The notes under the pieces were generated by a model. The model had not been told where the DNA came from, did not search any database, and worked only from the letters and a program-made list of their open reading frames with translations. This document shows positions 1 to 6,805 of a DNA stretch of 8,709 nt, one piece after another. How positions within the stretch are numbered: position 1 is the first letter of the stretch; each line of letters starts with the position of its first letter. The stretch is from Planctomycetaceae bacterium (GTDB lineage: Bacteria > Planctomycetota > Planctomycetia > Planctomycetales > Planctomycetaceae): positions 1 to 8,709 of the forward strand of contig JAGQQT010000146.1 of the NCBI GenBank assembly GCA_020426065.1. Direction: 5' to 3'. The translations under genes and the position numbers were made by a program.

Positions 1-941
1 GCATCGGTCTTCTCTGTTTGGTAGGTTGTATAGGCACTCGAAACAGAATCATTGTACTGATCGAGATATGGAGTGATGATCAGCAGGTACTGATCCAGTG
101 CTGCCTGATAGGCGCTCTGGAACCCGCTGAGAGCGGCCTGCTGGTCGAGTTGCCACTGGGCATCGGCATCGACGAGGGACTGCTGATAGGTGCTATCGAG
201 ATCAAGAGACTCCGTTTCATAAATCACATGAGAATAGGCTGCCAGCACAGAATTGCGGGCAGCGGCCGCTGCAGACAGTGCCTGGAGATGGTCATCCGTC
301 CGTTGCTGTAACGCGGCATCATAAGCCGCCGACAAGGGGGTTTCTGACTGGTTATAAGCATCTTCTGCGGCCTGGACTGCCTGAGAGTGGGCATCATTGG
401 CAGTATCCAGTTCTGTCTGTTCATCGGAATTCGCCTGATCAATCGAGCCATCTCGAGAAGTTCCCGCGTTTGCCAGGCCATCCTGCTGCGTCTGTTGTCG
501 CAAGAGCAGATTGGCGTCATACGTGGCCTGCATGGTGGCCACGGCCGCATCATAGGTGCCGGTGATCCCTGTGTTGGCCAGTTGATATTCTTCGATCAGG
601 GCCGCCAGTTCCAGATCATACAACTCGACGAAACTGTTCAGTTCCGTTGCATACTGGGCATTGTCGGTATCAACCGCCTGCTGATATTCCAGCAACCAGG
701 CTTCTTTTTCGATGAGGTAGGCATCCAGTGTGGTGGCGTTCGTCGCATCATAAACCTGTTGTGCAGCGGTATAGGCAGCTGCATGAGCAATGATCGCCTG
801 CTGGTAAGTGGCCTCTGCCTCTGCTGCCGTCGCCTGATGGCCTTGCAGGCTGGTTGCCATTTCCTGCCGAATATTGGAAATCAACTGCTGCGATGCCAGG
901 ATCAGTGCCTCAAATTCTTCCTGGGTCAGGGGGTGAGAGAG
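1..941 (-). other. Ala/Gln/Tyr-rich, basic-poor helical segment of the giant protein
   Basis: These are residues 950-1262 of the giant protein. The sequence is dominated by Ala, Gln, Asp, Glu, Leu and Tyr with few prolines or glycines. Motifs such as TYQQA, AAYTAAQQVYDA, TYDAA, ATYDA and AAYDAAL recur. I count only seven Arg/Lys in about 313 residues. The pattern suggests long amphipathic helices or coiled coil that is strongly acidic. It continues past the left edge. No catalytic motif is visible. Confidence 0.7.
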
Positions 942-3788
942 TCCGTCTGGTGGTGGTGATTCACCATCTGTTCCCTCTCCGGTCCCTCCCGTCCCATCTC
1001 CCGGATTCCCGCCGTCATCAGGCGGAGGGCCTTCATCTCCTCCCGGATCCTGATTACCTTCGTCTACCGGATCTTCGCTACCACCATCTGGAACACCAGT
1101 TCCAATGACCACGGAAACGATTCCGGTTGCAACATTGCCAGCCGCATCTTCAATCTGATAGCTGAAGCTGTCTGTCCCATCCGGCGCAGAGGGAAAGGCC
1201 TGATAGGTCACTAGAAAACGATCTGCATCGGCAGGATTTCCGTAATACTGAAAGTAGGATTCCCAGCCGCCGTAAGAGTCACTGACAAACTGCTCCAGGT
1301 CGGCCGAGTACCCAAGTCCCACCTGGTACTGGTACTCGGCAAGCAGCATTTCAGGGATGAATCGGGTGATCTCAACCTGGCCGTAAGCTGCCGGTGAAAC
1401 AGAGAGGAGTCTCAACGGGCTGCCTTCGGGATCGGTGTCATTTGCCAGAACATCAACTGAAACAGTGGCACCTGCTTCAACCAGAATCTGGTCTTCGACA
1501 GCTGTTGGCGACAAGTCTCCTGAAACAGTGATTGTGACAACTGCCGTTGATTCAATCCCATTCGCATCACTCACCACATACTGAAACGAATCCTGCCCTG
1601 AGAACGACAGGTCGGTGGATGTGTACACAATGTCAAAGACATTGGGATTGACGATCTCGCCATAGTAGTCATAACGATACTGAGCATAGCTGTCCCAACT
1701 GCCGTAATAACTCAATACGTATTCGTCGATGGTGGAATAGTATCCGTATTCATCATTGTAAGCCCATTCGCTGAGTAAACCAGCAGAGACTCGTCGCTGC
1801 AGAGTCGCCGTACCATGGACGGGGCAGGAGACACTCACCAGTGTCAATGAGGTGCCTTCCGGGTCAATGTCATTGGCCAGGACATTGATGATGACTGTGC
1901 CACCTGCAGAGACCTCTGCCTGATCGTTCGCTCCTGCTGGACTGAGATTTCCAGTCACATTTACATTTAATGTTCCGGTTGACTGAACCCCAGCCGCATC
2001 TTCAATTGTATATGTCAGGATTTCCGTGCCAGAGAAGGCCGGGTCTGTAGAACTGTATTTGAGCAGGTAACGATTGGCGTCAGCCGGATTTCCATAGCTT
2101 TGAAAATATGATTCCCACCCACCGTAGTAATCGGACACATACTGGTCAATTTGAGTGTAATAACCATACTGCAACTGGGATTCGAATTCACTCTGAAGAC
2201 TGGCTGGAATGAACCGGTGCAGCGACGCCACACCATGGAGTCCCGCAGAAACAGAGATCAATTGAAGCGAAGTTCCTTCCGGATCGTAGTCATTGGCCAG
2301 TACGTCAAAAGTCCCCACACTGCCACTCACCAGTGTGAAGGTATCTGAAATGGCAACCGGAGCAGCATTACCGCTGATGTTGATCGTCACGAATCCAGTC
2401 GACTGAATACCCGCCTCATCAACCGCGACATACTGAAAACTGTCCTGCCCGGAATACACGGCGTCCGTGGAGTCATACTGAATCAGAAACCGATTGGCAT
2501 CGGCAGGATCCCCGTAATAGGAGAAATAGGAATCCCAGCCACCATAATAGTCTGAAACATACTGATCGATGTTCGTGTAATAGCCGTATTGGGATTGATA
2601 TTCGTATTCCGATTGCAGGCCGCTGGGAATGTCCCGGATTAATGTGGCCACACCATGAGTGGCTGTTCCCACTGATACCAGATGCAGAGAAGTTCCTTCC
2701 GGATCATGATCATTCACCAGGGGATCAAGCGATATCCGGGTGCCAGCCAACATTGTCAACTCATCGTTCAGCAAAACGGGAGCCTGATTTCCCTGCACTG
2801 TAATGAACAATGCCCCTGTTGCCTGAATACCCGCCGCATCCTGAACAACATAAGTCAATTCTTCAACTCCAGAGAAGGAGATGTCGGTCGCTTCGTACTC
2901 AACTACAAAACGATGGGCATCGTCAGGATTTCCGTAATACTGAAAATAAGTGTCCCATCCGCTGTAGTAGTCGTTTACGTATTGATCGATCTCTGAGTAA
3001 TTCCCTGACTGAAGCTGATATTCAAATTCGCTCTGGAGGCTTGGTGGTACGTAACGCTGCAGGGAGGCAACTCCATGACTTGGGGTCGTAACAGACACCA
3101 GTGTAAGTGCTGTCTGTTCTGGGTCGGAATCATTTGAGACAACATCAATGGTGACAGTTTCCCCGGCGGTGAGCGTCACACTATCAGCGACCGTAACAGG
3201 AGACTGGTTTTGTATGAAATTGACAGAAACCACAGCCTGAACTGGCTGACTGTTCTCATCGATCAGCGAGTAGGTAAAGGTGTCTGTTCCTGTAAAAACA
3301 GAGTCATTCGAACTGTAGATCGCAATAAAACGGGAGTCGTCCCCGGCGTTTCCATAGTACGAGTAAAATGATTCCCAGCCACCATAGTAACCACTGACGT
3401 AATCCCCAATTCCCGAGAAGGAAGAGGGATCGTAACTGGTGTAGTTCTCAAACTCCAATCGCAACCATTCCGGCGCATACCTTTCCAGAATGACTGTGCC
3501 ATGCGCCGGAGCAGTGAGTTGCATACTCTGGAAATCAAGACTTGAAATTCCTGAGTCGTTCGCTGTGATCTCGATCTCAACCGATTCACCCGCGACTACA
3601 TTCGACGTGTCGTCATTGAGTATGATGCCACTCAGCAGTTGCTTTGTTTCGAGAGTCTCCGGGTTTCTGGATATACAGGCTGAGGTAACGCGTCGCCTCA
3701 TCTGAAAACGCTGCCTTGTGGCCCGGGATGTATAGCGAGTGGGGTACAGAGTCTCCAGAAACAAATCCATCCAGCTTCGGCGCAGCAT
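1..3788 (-). CDS. Giant repeat-containing exported/surface protein with LEPR-like N-terminus, partial (C-terminus beyond left edge)
   Basis: I translated the minus strand block by block and found one uninterrupted frame of 1262 codons from the ATG at 3788 to the left edge. An SD-like GGAG six bases upstream decides the start; the in-frame ATG at 3812 has none. Residues 1-45 are Arg-rich with a short hydrophobic stretch (MDLFLETLYP). Residues 46-54 read LETKQLLSG, a variant of the LEPR-x-LL-SG motif that opens many giant planctomycete proteins. Residues 55-896 are six repeats with landmarks ND.DPEGT.L, HG.A.L, SGQDSFQYV and a closing V.I.V.G strand, typical of tandem-95/cadherin-like domains; the Asp residues could bind calcium (family inference). 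Residues 897-949 are a Gly/Pro/acidic linker. Residues 950-1262 are Ala/Gln/Tyr-rich and probably helical. Lysine is almost absent after residue 54. Adhesion or a cell-surface scaffold is the likely role, but no enzymatic motif was seen and the function is unproven. Confidence 0.9.
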   Translation of the reverse strand, partial: MLRRSWMDLFLETLYPTRYTSRATRQRFQMRRRVTSACISRNPETLETKQLLSGIILNDDTSNVVAGESVEIEITANDSGISSLDFQSMQLTAPAHGTVILERYAPEWLRLEFENYTSYDPSSFSGIGDYVSGYYGGWESFYSYYGNAGDDSRFIAIYSSNDSVFTGTDTFTYSLIDENSQPVQAVVSVNFIQNQSPVTVADSVTLTAGETVTIDVVSNDSDPEQTALTLVSVTTPSHGVASLQRYVPPSLQSEFEYQLQSGNYSEIDQYVNDYYSGWDTYFQYYGNPDDAHRFVVEYEATDISFSGVEELTYVVQDAAGIQATGALFITVQGNQAPVLLNDELTMLAGTRISLDPLVNDHDPEGTSLHLVSVGTATHGVATLIRDIPSGLQSEYEYQSQYGYYTNIDQYVSDYYGGWDSYFSYYGDPADANRFLIQYDSTDAVYSGQDSFQYVAVDEAGIQSTGFVTINISGNAAPVAISDTFTLVSGSVGTFDVLANDYDPEGTSLQLISVSAGLHGVASLHRFIPASLQSEFESQLQYGYYTQIDQYVSDYYGGWESYFQSYGNPADANRYLLKYSSTDPAFSGTEILTYTIEDAAGVQSTGTLNVNVTGNLSPAGANDQAEVSAGGTVIINVLANDIDPEGTSLTLVSVSCPVHGTATLQRRVSAGLLSEWAYNDEYGYYSTIDEYVLSYYGSWDSYAQYRYDYYGEIVNPNVFDIVYTSTDLSFSGQDSFQYVVSDANGIESTAVVTITVSGDLSPTAVEDQILVEAGATVSVDVLANDTDPEGSPLRLLSVSPAAYGQVEITRFIPEMLLAEYQYQVGLGYSADLEQFVSDSYGGWESYFQYYGNPADADRFLVTYQAFPSAPDGTDSFSYQIEDAAGNVATGIVSVVIGTGVPDGGSEDPVDEGNQDPGGDEGPPPDDGGNPGDGTGGTGEGTDGESPPPDGLSHPLTQEEFEALILASQQLISNIRQEMATSLQGHQATAAEAEATYQQAIIAHAAAYTAAQQVYDATNATTLDAYLIEKEAWLLEYQQAVDTDNAQYATELNSFVELYDLELAALIEEYQLANTGITGTYDAAVATMQATYDANLLLRQQTQQDGLANAGTSRDGSIDQANSDEQTELDTANDAHSQAVQAAEDAYNQSETPLSAAYDAALQQRTDDHLQALSAAAAARNSVLAAYSHVIYETESLDLDSTYQQSLVDADAQWQLDQQAALSGFQSAYQAALDQYLLIITPYLDQYNDSVSSAYTTYQTEKTD
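942..1100 (-). other. Gly/Pro/Asp/Glu-rich linker of the giant protein
   Basis: Residues 897-949 consist almost only of Gly, Pro, Asp, Glu, Thr and Ser (for example GDGTGGTGEGTDGE), with no Lys or Arg. This is a low-complexity flexible hinge between the six beta-domains and the helical segment. Confidence 0.8.
1101..3626 (-). repeat. Six tandem ~420-bp repeats coding for ~140-residue cadherin-like domains
   Basis: Repeat units, in reading order, are residues 55-193, 194-333, 334-473, 474-613, 614-757 and 758-896 of the giant protein. Units 2, 3 and 4 are exactly 420 bp each (3209-2790, 2789-2370, 2369-1950). Unit 5 is 432 bp, and units 1 and 6 are 417 bp. The similarity is visible in the DNA as well as the protein, for example the conserved segments around 2521-2600 and 2101-2180. 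Unit 1 lacks the DP.GT segment of its ND loop, and unit 5 has four extra residues and a diverged insertion. Units 2-4 look like the youngest duplications, an inference from equal length and similarity. Confidence 0.9.
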
Positions 3789-3794
3789 AATTGG

Positions 3795-3798
3795 CTCC
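3795..3798 (-). promoter_or_regulatory. Ribosome binding site of the giant gene
   Basis: On the minus strand GGAG lies six bases before the ATG at 3788. It selects this start over the in-frame ATG at 3812 (MIISLEP...), which has no purine-rich element upstream. Confidence 0.55.
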
Positions 3799-3872
3799 AG
3801 ACTGATGATCATCGAGCGAATGAGAGAATTCTCATTCTGAATTCGAACGAATCCAAATGAAAAGGATGGCGA

Positions 3873-3900
3873 AAGATATCAACCAGTATCCATCCGTCAA
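3873..3900 (-). promoter_or_regulatory. Candidate sigma70-type promoter of the giant gene
   Basis: The minus strand reads TTGACG (3900-3895), a 16-base spacer, then TATCTT (3878-3873), which match the -35 and -10 consensus at five and four of six positions. An AT-rich stretch lies upstream (about 3905-3965), and the leader would be about 80 bases. A GGATGG/CCATCC inverted repeat (3864-3869 and 3890-3895) overlaps it and could be an operator. Planctomycete promoters are poorly defined, so this is only a candidate. Confidence 0.35.
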
Positions 3901-4348
3901 GCCGACCTAAACTGTTTTCACTAATTATTTAATCCATCATTTAAGCGAGTAAACCTTCCTTTCTTCTACTACCAATATGAAACAACTGTTAAAACTGGAG
4001 ATATTATTATTTCCCCAAGGATGCGGGCGAATACGCACTACAGGGAAAACACTGCACCTCACTACGACGTCTCACCACTCCCTTGTCCACATCGTCACGC
4101 TCGCTATGTTTCTCTGTGGAGGTCTCACTCAACTTGCGAAGGGGTTCTCGTGCTACAATCAGCCTCAAACAGACGAGCTCACCTCACTCGGCCTGCTGTT
4201 TTCAAGTTATCAATGGCATCGAGTCTTTGAATGCATTTGAGGATACGCCTCTACCTTAATCAGTTGCACCCTATGCAGGACCATGTGTTTCGTGAAAATG
4301 TTCAGCTGACGAAACTCGTACGCCGGCATCGGAGATAGGCATCGCAAA
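3901..4348. other. Intergenic stretch without a convincing gene
   Basis: About 450 bases lie between the giant gene promoter and the terminator-like hairpin. The largest open frame (plus strand 3977-4240, 87 codons) has no clear ribosome site, no recognisable domain and a composition unlike the neighbours, so I do not call it a gene. The first 60-80 bases are AT-rich. A GTTTCGT/ACGAAAC inverted repeat (4287-4293 and 4309-4315, 15-base loop) and a small GAGG/CCTC hairpin (4239-4251) are present. No tRNA-like or known RNA fold was recognised. Confidence 0.5.
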
Positions 4349-4379
4349 GACCAGATGGAAACAACGTTTCAATCTGGTC
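4349..4379 (-). terminator. Hairpin just past the stop of the EEP-family gene, likely terminator
   Basis: GACCAGAT (4349-4356) pairs with ATCTGGTC (4372-4379). After a one-base mismatch GAAAC (4358-4362) pairs with GTTTC (4366-4370), leaving a three-base loop. It begins three bases after the minus-strand stop codon at 4385-4383. Read in that direction only TTT follows the stem, so the U-tract is weak and termination may be inefficient or the hairpin may mainly protect the 3' end. On the plus strand a T-run follows after about nine bases, but no plus-strand gene precedes it. Confidence 0.6.
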
Positions 4380-4382
4380 GGC

Positions 4383-5183
4383 CTATTCTTTTTCCTTTTG
4401 AAGTTCCAATACGGCGAAGATCGCACGATGATCTGAGGCGACGGCCTCGTCAAGAACCTTGACCTCCACCACTATCCAGCAACTCGCGGGGCGATACAGA
4501 ATGAAGTCGATTTGCTTCAATGGTTCACTCACTGGAACTGTTGCAAGTGGCTTTGCATTCGCCCGAGTCCAAATCGTCTCAAACAGCTGTAGTGTTTCAC
4601 TGTCGGGCGTGGCATTCAAATCCCCAGCCAGCAAAGCCAGGCGTTGAGGATGACGTGAGATAAGCTCATTGATGACCTTTGCTGAGGCCAGGCGTTCGCG
4701 ATCATCGAGCCGGTAATCCAGGTGTGTGGCCAGCATAAGGATTGTCTGATCAGTCCTTGGAAATTTAATTTCTGTTTCGATGACTCCCCGTTGTTCACTG
4801 TTTTCAATGTTTGGAAGAAGATGGTTCTTGTGCCTGGCGATTGGATACCGGGAGAGCACAGCGTTGCCGTAGTGCCCGCCTTGCAGTTCAATATTTGCTC
4901 CGAAAACGACATCCATCTTCGTCAGCCGCGCCAGTTCTGCAGGTTGGTCAACACTGGCAGTTCGCATCACGTTCTGGTCGACCTCCTGCAATGCGACCAC
5001 ATCAGGATTGACCGAAAGGATGACTTTTGCGATCCGTTCCAGATCAAGCATCCTGTCAACTCCTTCACCATGATGGATGTTGTAGCTGAGGACACGTAAC
5101 CGTATGGGCTCTGCCGAATCACTTGTGGACACGGAAAGAACAAGCGCTGCGGCAAATACCAGAGTCGTGATCAACCATTTCAT
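4383..5183 (-). CDS. Secreted endonuclease/exonuclease/phosphatase (EEP) family protein
   Basis: The 266-residue product belongs to the DNase I-like metal-dependent phosphoesterase fold (PF03372). Residues 1-24 form a signal peptide (MKWLITTLVFAAALVLSV, then SDSA before Glu25), so it should act outside the cytoplasm. All family landmarks are present: SYNIHHG (Asn35), LQEVD (Glu67, metal ligand), YGNAVLSR (Asn107), THLDYR (His154), AGDLNATPDS (Asp188, Asn190), IDFIL (Asp226) and SDHRAI (Asp251, catalytic-type His252). The start at 5183 is chosen because AAGGAG sits nine bases upstream and it begins exactly at the signal peptide; the frame stays open to an ATG at 5333 but that would bury the signal. 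The gene stands alone, divergent from the redox operon and followed by a hairpin. The substrate (nucleic acid, phospholipid headgroup or other phosphoester) cannot be told from sequence. Confidence 0.9.
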   Translation of the reverse strand: MKWLITTLVFAAALVLSVSTSDSAEPIRLRVLSYNIHHGEGVDRMLDLERIAKVILSVNPDVVALQEVDQNVMRTASVDQPAELARLTKMDVVFGANIELQGGHYGNAVLSRYPIARHKNHLLPNIENSEQRGVIETEIKFPRTDQTILMLATHLDYRLDDRERLASAKVINELISRHPQRLALLAGDLNATPDSETLQLFETIWTRANAKPLATVPVSEPLKQIDFILYRPASCWIVVEVKVLDEAVASDHRAIFAVLELQKEKE

Positions 5184-5193
5184 GCTTAGCAAC

Positions 5194-5199
5194 TCCTTC
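5194..5199 (-). promoter_or_regulatory. Ribosome binding site of the EEP-family gene
   Basis: AAGGAG on the minus strand lies nine bases before the ATG at 5183. It is the best Shine-Dalgarno match in the window and excludes the upstream in-frame ATGs at 5210 and 5333 as the main start. Confidence 0.75.
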
Positions 5200-5219
5200 T
5201 CGACTTTCATGGAAAGGTC

Positions 5220-5248
5220 AGCATAACATTTACCTGCTGTAGCCACAA
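5220..5248 (-). promoter_or_regulatory. Weak candidate promoter of the EEP-family gene
   Basis: On the minus strand TTGTGG (5248-5243) and TATGCT (5225-5220) are separated by 17 bases, giving a leader of about 30 bases. Only three of six -35 and four of six -10 positions match the consensus, so support is modest. Confidence 0.25.
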
Positions 5249-5289
5249 AGCGGTGAGCTGACGAACTCTGGACGCACATATGAAGGCTG

Positions 5290-5307
5290 GAAACGAAGGA
5301 TCGTTTC
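5290..5307. repeat. Perfect 7-bp inverted repeat in the divergent intergenic space
   Basis: GAAACGA (5290-5296), loop AGGA, then TCGTTTC (5301-5307). It lies upstream of both divergent genes, about 110 bases before the EEP start. There is no T-run, so an operator or a 5'-leader hairpin is likelier than a terminator. No regulator is known. Confidence 0.45.
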
Positions 5308-5461
5308 AAATCATTCCGTGTAGTGACACTCATCCCAGTCGTGTTTAACGGGTTTGTTGGGACAATCCATGTTCTACTAACTCAAAGAGACGTCAGACGA
5401 ACTTGTCACGTTGAGATCGCGTTTTGCCTGATTCACGGATATATTTGTTGTTCCAGACAGT

Positions 5462-5482
5462 GGATATGTCATCGGATATGTC
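5462..5482. repeat. Short tandem direct repeat GGATATGTC upstream of the redox operon
   Basis: GGATATGTC occurs at 5462-5470 and again at 5474-5482, a 12-base period with ATC between. A related CGGATATATT lies at about 5433. It sits 55-75 bases before the ATG at 5537, where a regulator site would be expected. No clear -35/-10 pair was found for this operon in the remaining intergenic DNA. Confidence 0.35.
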
Positions 5483-5536
5483 GGGAACTTCTGAGAGATC
5501 AGATTCACTCACAAGATAAGACAGGTAACCTTCACC

Positions 5537-6805
5537 ATGATCCAATGTGCGATTGCTTTCAGTATTCTGGCGTTGCTTTTTACAACTCCTTGCTGTCTCG
5601 GTGAGGACGTAGTTGAATTGAATAACGGTACGACCATACGAGGCAAAGTGACGTCCCAATCGGGCTCCAATGTGGTCATTGAAGTGATTGTTAAAGGTAA
5701 GGCCTACACGCGAAGGTACCCCAAGGAAAACGTTGCAGCGGTAAGGCTTGATGACGGCAGTCAGCCTTCATCGCCTGCAAACTCATCAGTGCCGACTCGA
5801 TCTCGTAAAGAAGTTCTTGATTTGATCAATTCGATCGGGAGGACTCCTCCGGAATGGTTTGACAGTACGCAACTCAATTATCCGGATACCCTCGACCTTT
5901 CATGGCCTCAACCACCGCCACAGCCCTGGAACAATTCGAAGAATGTGGGACAGTTTATCTGGGACCGGGTTAATCCGAATCCCAGCCAGTGGCGAGGTGG
6001 TGTCAAATTAATGCACCACATCATGGTTACGCAGAATAGTAACAAACAGACCGTGACCCGTGCGATGATGTCGTTGGGAGCGATGTACCATAATCTGTTC
6101 GAGGATTACGCTCGAGCGGCCTTCTGGTGGCAGCAGGCCGGTGTCGATAAAGGAAAAGTTCCCGAGCCTCTGCCGGTCGTTCATCTGGCCAACTGTTACT
6201 TTCAGCTCGGCAGTAAAGATCTCGCTCTTGAAACATTGAAAAATCTGACTCGTTATCCGCCTGCAACGATCAAGCTGCTGGGTGATATTGGTAACACTGA
6301 GGATGCGCTCAAGCTTGCAGAATCAGGAGCCAAAGGAGGAACTCCACTGGTCAGTTACCTGTACGCCGGAGACGTTTGTCGCGTTGCGGGCCGACTGGCT
6401 GAAGCTGAGCAATATTACCGAAAAGCTGTTGATGCTGCAGACAGGGATAAGAGCCGTGGAGATGCGCATGTAATCCGGGATAAGGGAAGGGCGATTGCCA
6501 GTCTGGCCGCAATTCAGTTCTATCAACTCTCTCCCAAGGATGTAGTTGACGGGACTTACGTTGCAAGCAGTCTTGGATATGAAGATCAGGTTGAGGTCAG
6601 TGTCGTTGTGGCTGCTGGAGTGATCACGGAGGTAAAAGTCACTCGTCATCGCGAAAAGCAGTTTTATTCCTCGATTACCGATACTCCCCGTGCGATTATC
6701 GACAGGCAGACAATGGTAGGTATTGATACCACAAGTGGTGCAACGATTACATCCGAGGCCATTATCAACGCGACTGCCCTGGCACTTGCCAAAGGGAAAA
6801 AGTGA
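5537..6805 (+). CDS. Exported TPR-like protein with C-terminal FMN-binding domain (covalent flavin carrier)
   Basis: The 422-residue product starts with a hydrophobic signal peptide (residues 1-22, probable cut before Glu23) whose n-region oddly lacks Arg/Lys. An in-frame TGA at 5492 with no other start codon after it leaves ATG 5537 as the start, with only a weak AGGT ten bases upstream. Residues 23-74 (VVELNNGTTIRGKV ... ENVAAVRLDDG) look like a small beta-barrel-type domain common in planctomycete exported proteins. Residues about 170-330 are TPR-like helices (AMMSLGAMYHNLFEDYARAA, AGRLAEAEQYYRKAVDAA). Residues 338-416 form an FMN_bind domain (PF04205 type, as in NosR, RnfG and NqrC) beginning DGTYVASS. 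It ends with D397-TTSGATITS, in which Thr403 of SGAT would receive FMN through a phosphoester made by ApbE. It should therefore be a periplasmic one-electron flavin carrier, probably partnered with the polyferredoxin 50 bases downstream. No apbE gene is in the window. Confidence 0.85.
   Translation: MIQCAIAFSILALLFTTPCCLGEDVVELNNGTTIRGKVTSQSGSNVVIEVIVKGKAYTRRYPKENVAAVRLDDGSQPSSPANSSVPTRSRKEVLDLINSIGRTPPEWFDSTQLNYPDTLDLSWPQPPPQPWNNSKNVGQFIWDRVNPNPSQWRGGVKLMHHIMVTQNSNKQTVTRAMMSLGAMYHNLFEDYARAAFWWQQAGVDKGKVPEPLPVVHLANCYFQLGSKDLALETLKNLTRYPPATIKLLGDIGNTEDALKLAESGAKGGTPLVSYLYAGDVCRVAGRLAEAEQYYRKAVDAADRDKSRGDAHVIRDKGRAIASLAAIQFYQLSPKDVVDGTYVASSLGYEDQVEVSVVVAAGVITEVKVTRHREKQFYSSITDTPRAIIDRQTMVGIDTTSGATITSEAIINATALALAKGKK

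Noticed and set aside
387..959. 190-codon plus-strand open frame opposite the giant gene
   Set aside because: It is the antisense of the Ala/Gln-rich helical region; low-complexity sequence on the other strand opens this frame, no domain or ribosome site is seen, and the minus frame is clearly coding.
1101..3626. Repeat array as a CRISPR or satellite DNA
   Set aside because: Units are about 420 bp, in frame and protein-coding; there are no short identical repeats with unique spacers.
3789..3812. Longer start (ATG 3812) for the giant protein
   Set aside because: No ribosome site precedes 3812, whereas GGAG is correctly placed before 3788.
3977..4240. 87-codon plus-strand frame (MKQLLKLEILL...) as a small gene
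   Set aside because: There is no Shine-Dalgarno element at a good distance, a second frame is equally open, and the sequence has no domain or believable signal peptide.
5184..5333. 50-residue N-terminal extension of the EEP-family protein
   Set aside because: It would bury the signal peptide; the AAGGAG site fits the ATG at 5183, and the extension sequence has no family similarity.
5537..5602. Lipoprotein signal in the FMN/TPR protein (Cys19, Cys20)
   Set aside because: The residues before the cysteines (FTTPC) do not fit the lipobox, so signal peptidase I cleavage near Gly22 is likelier.
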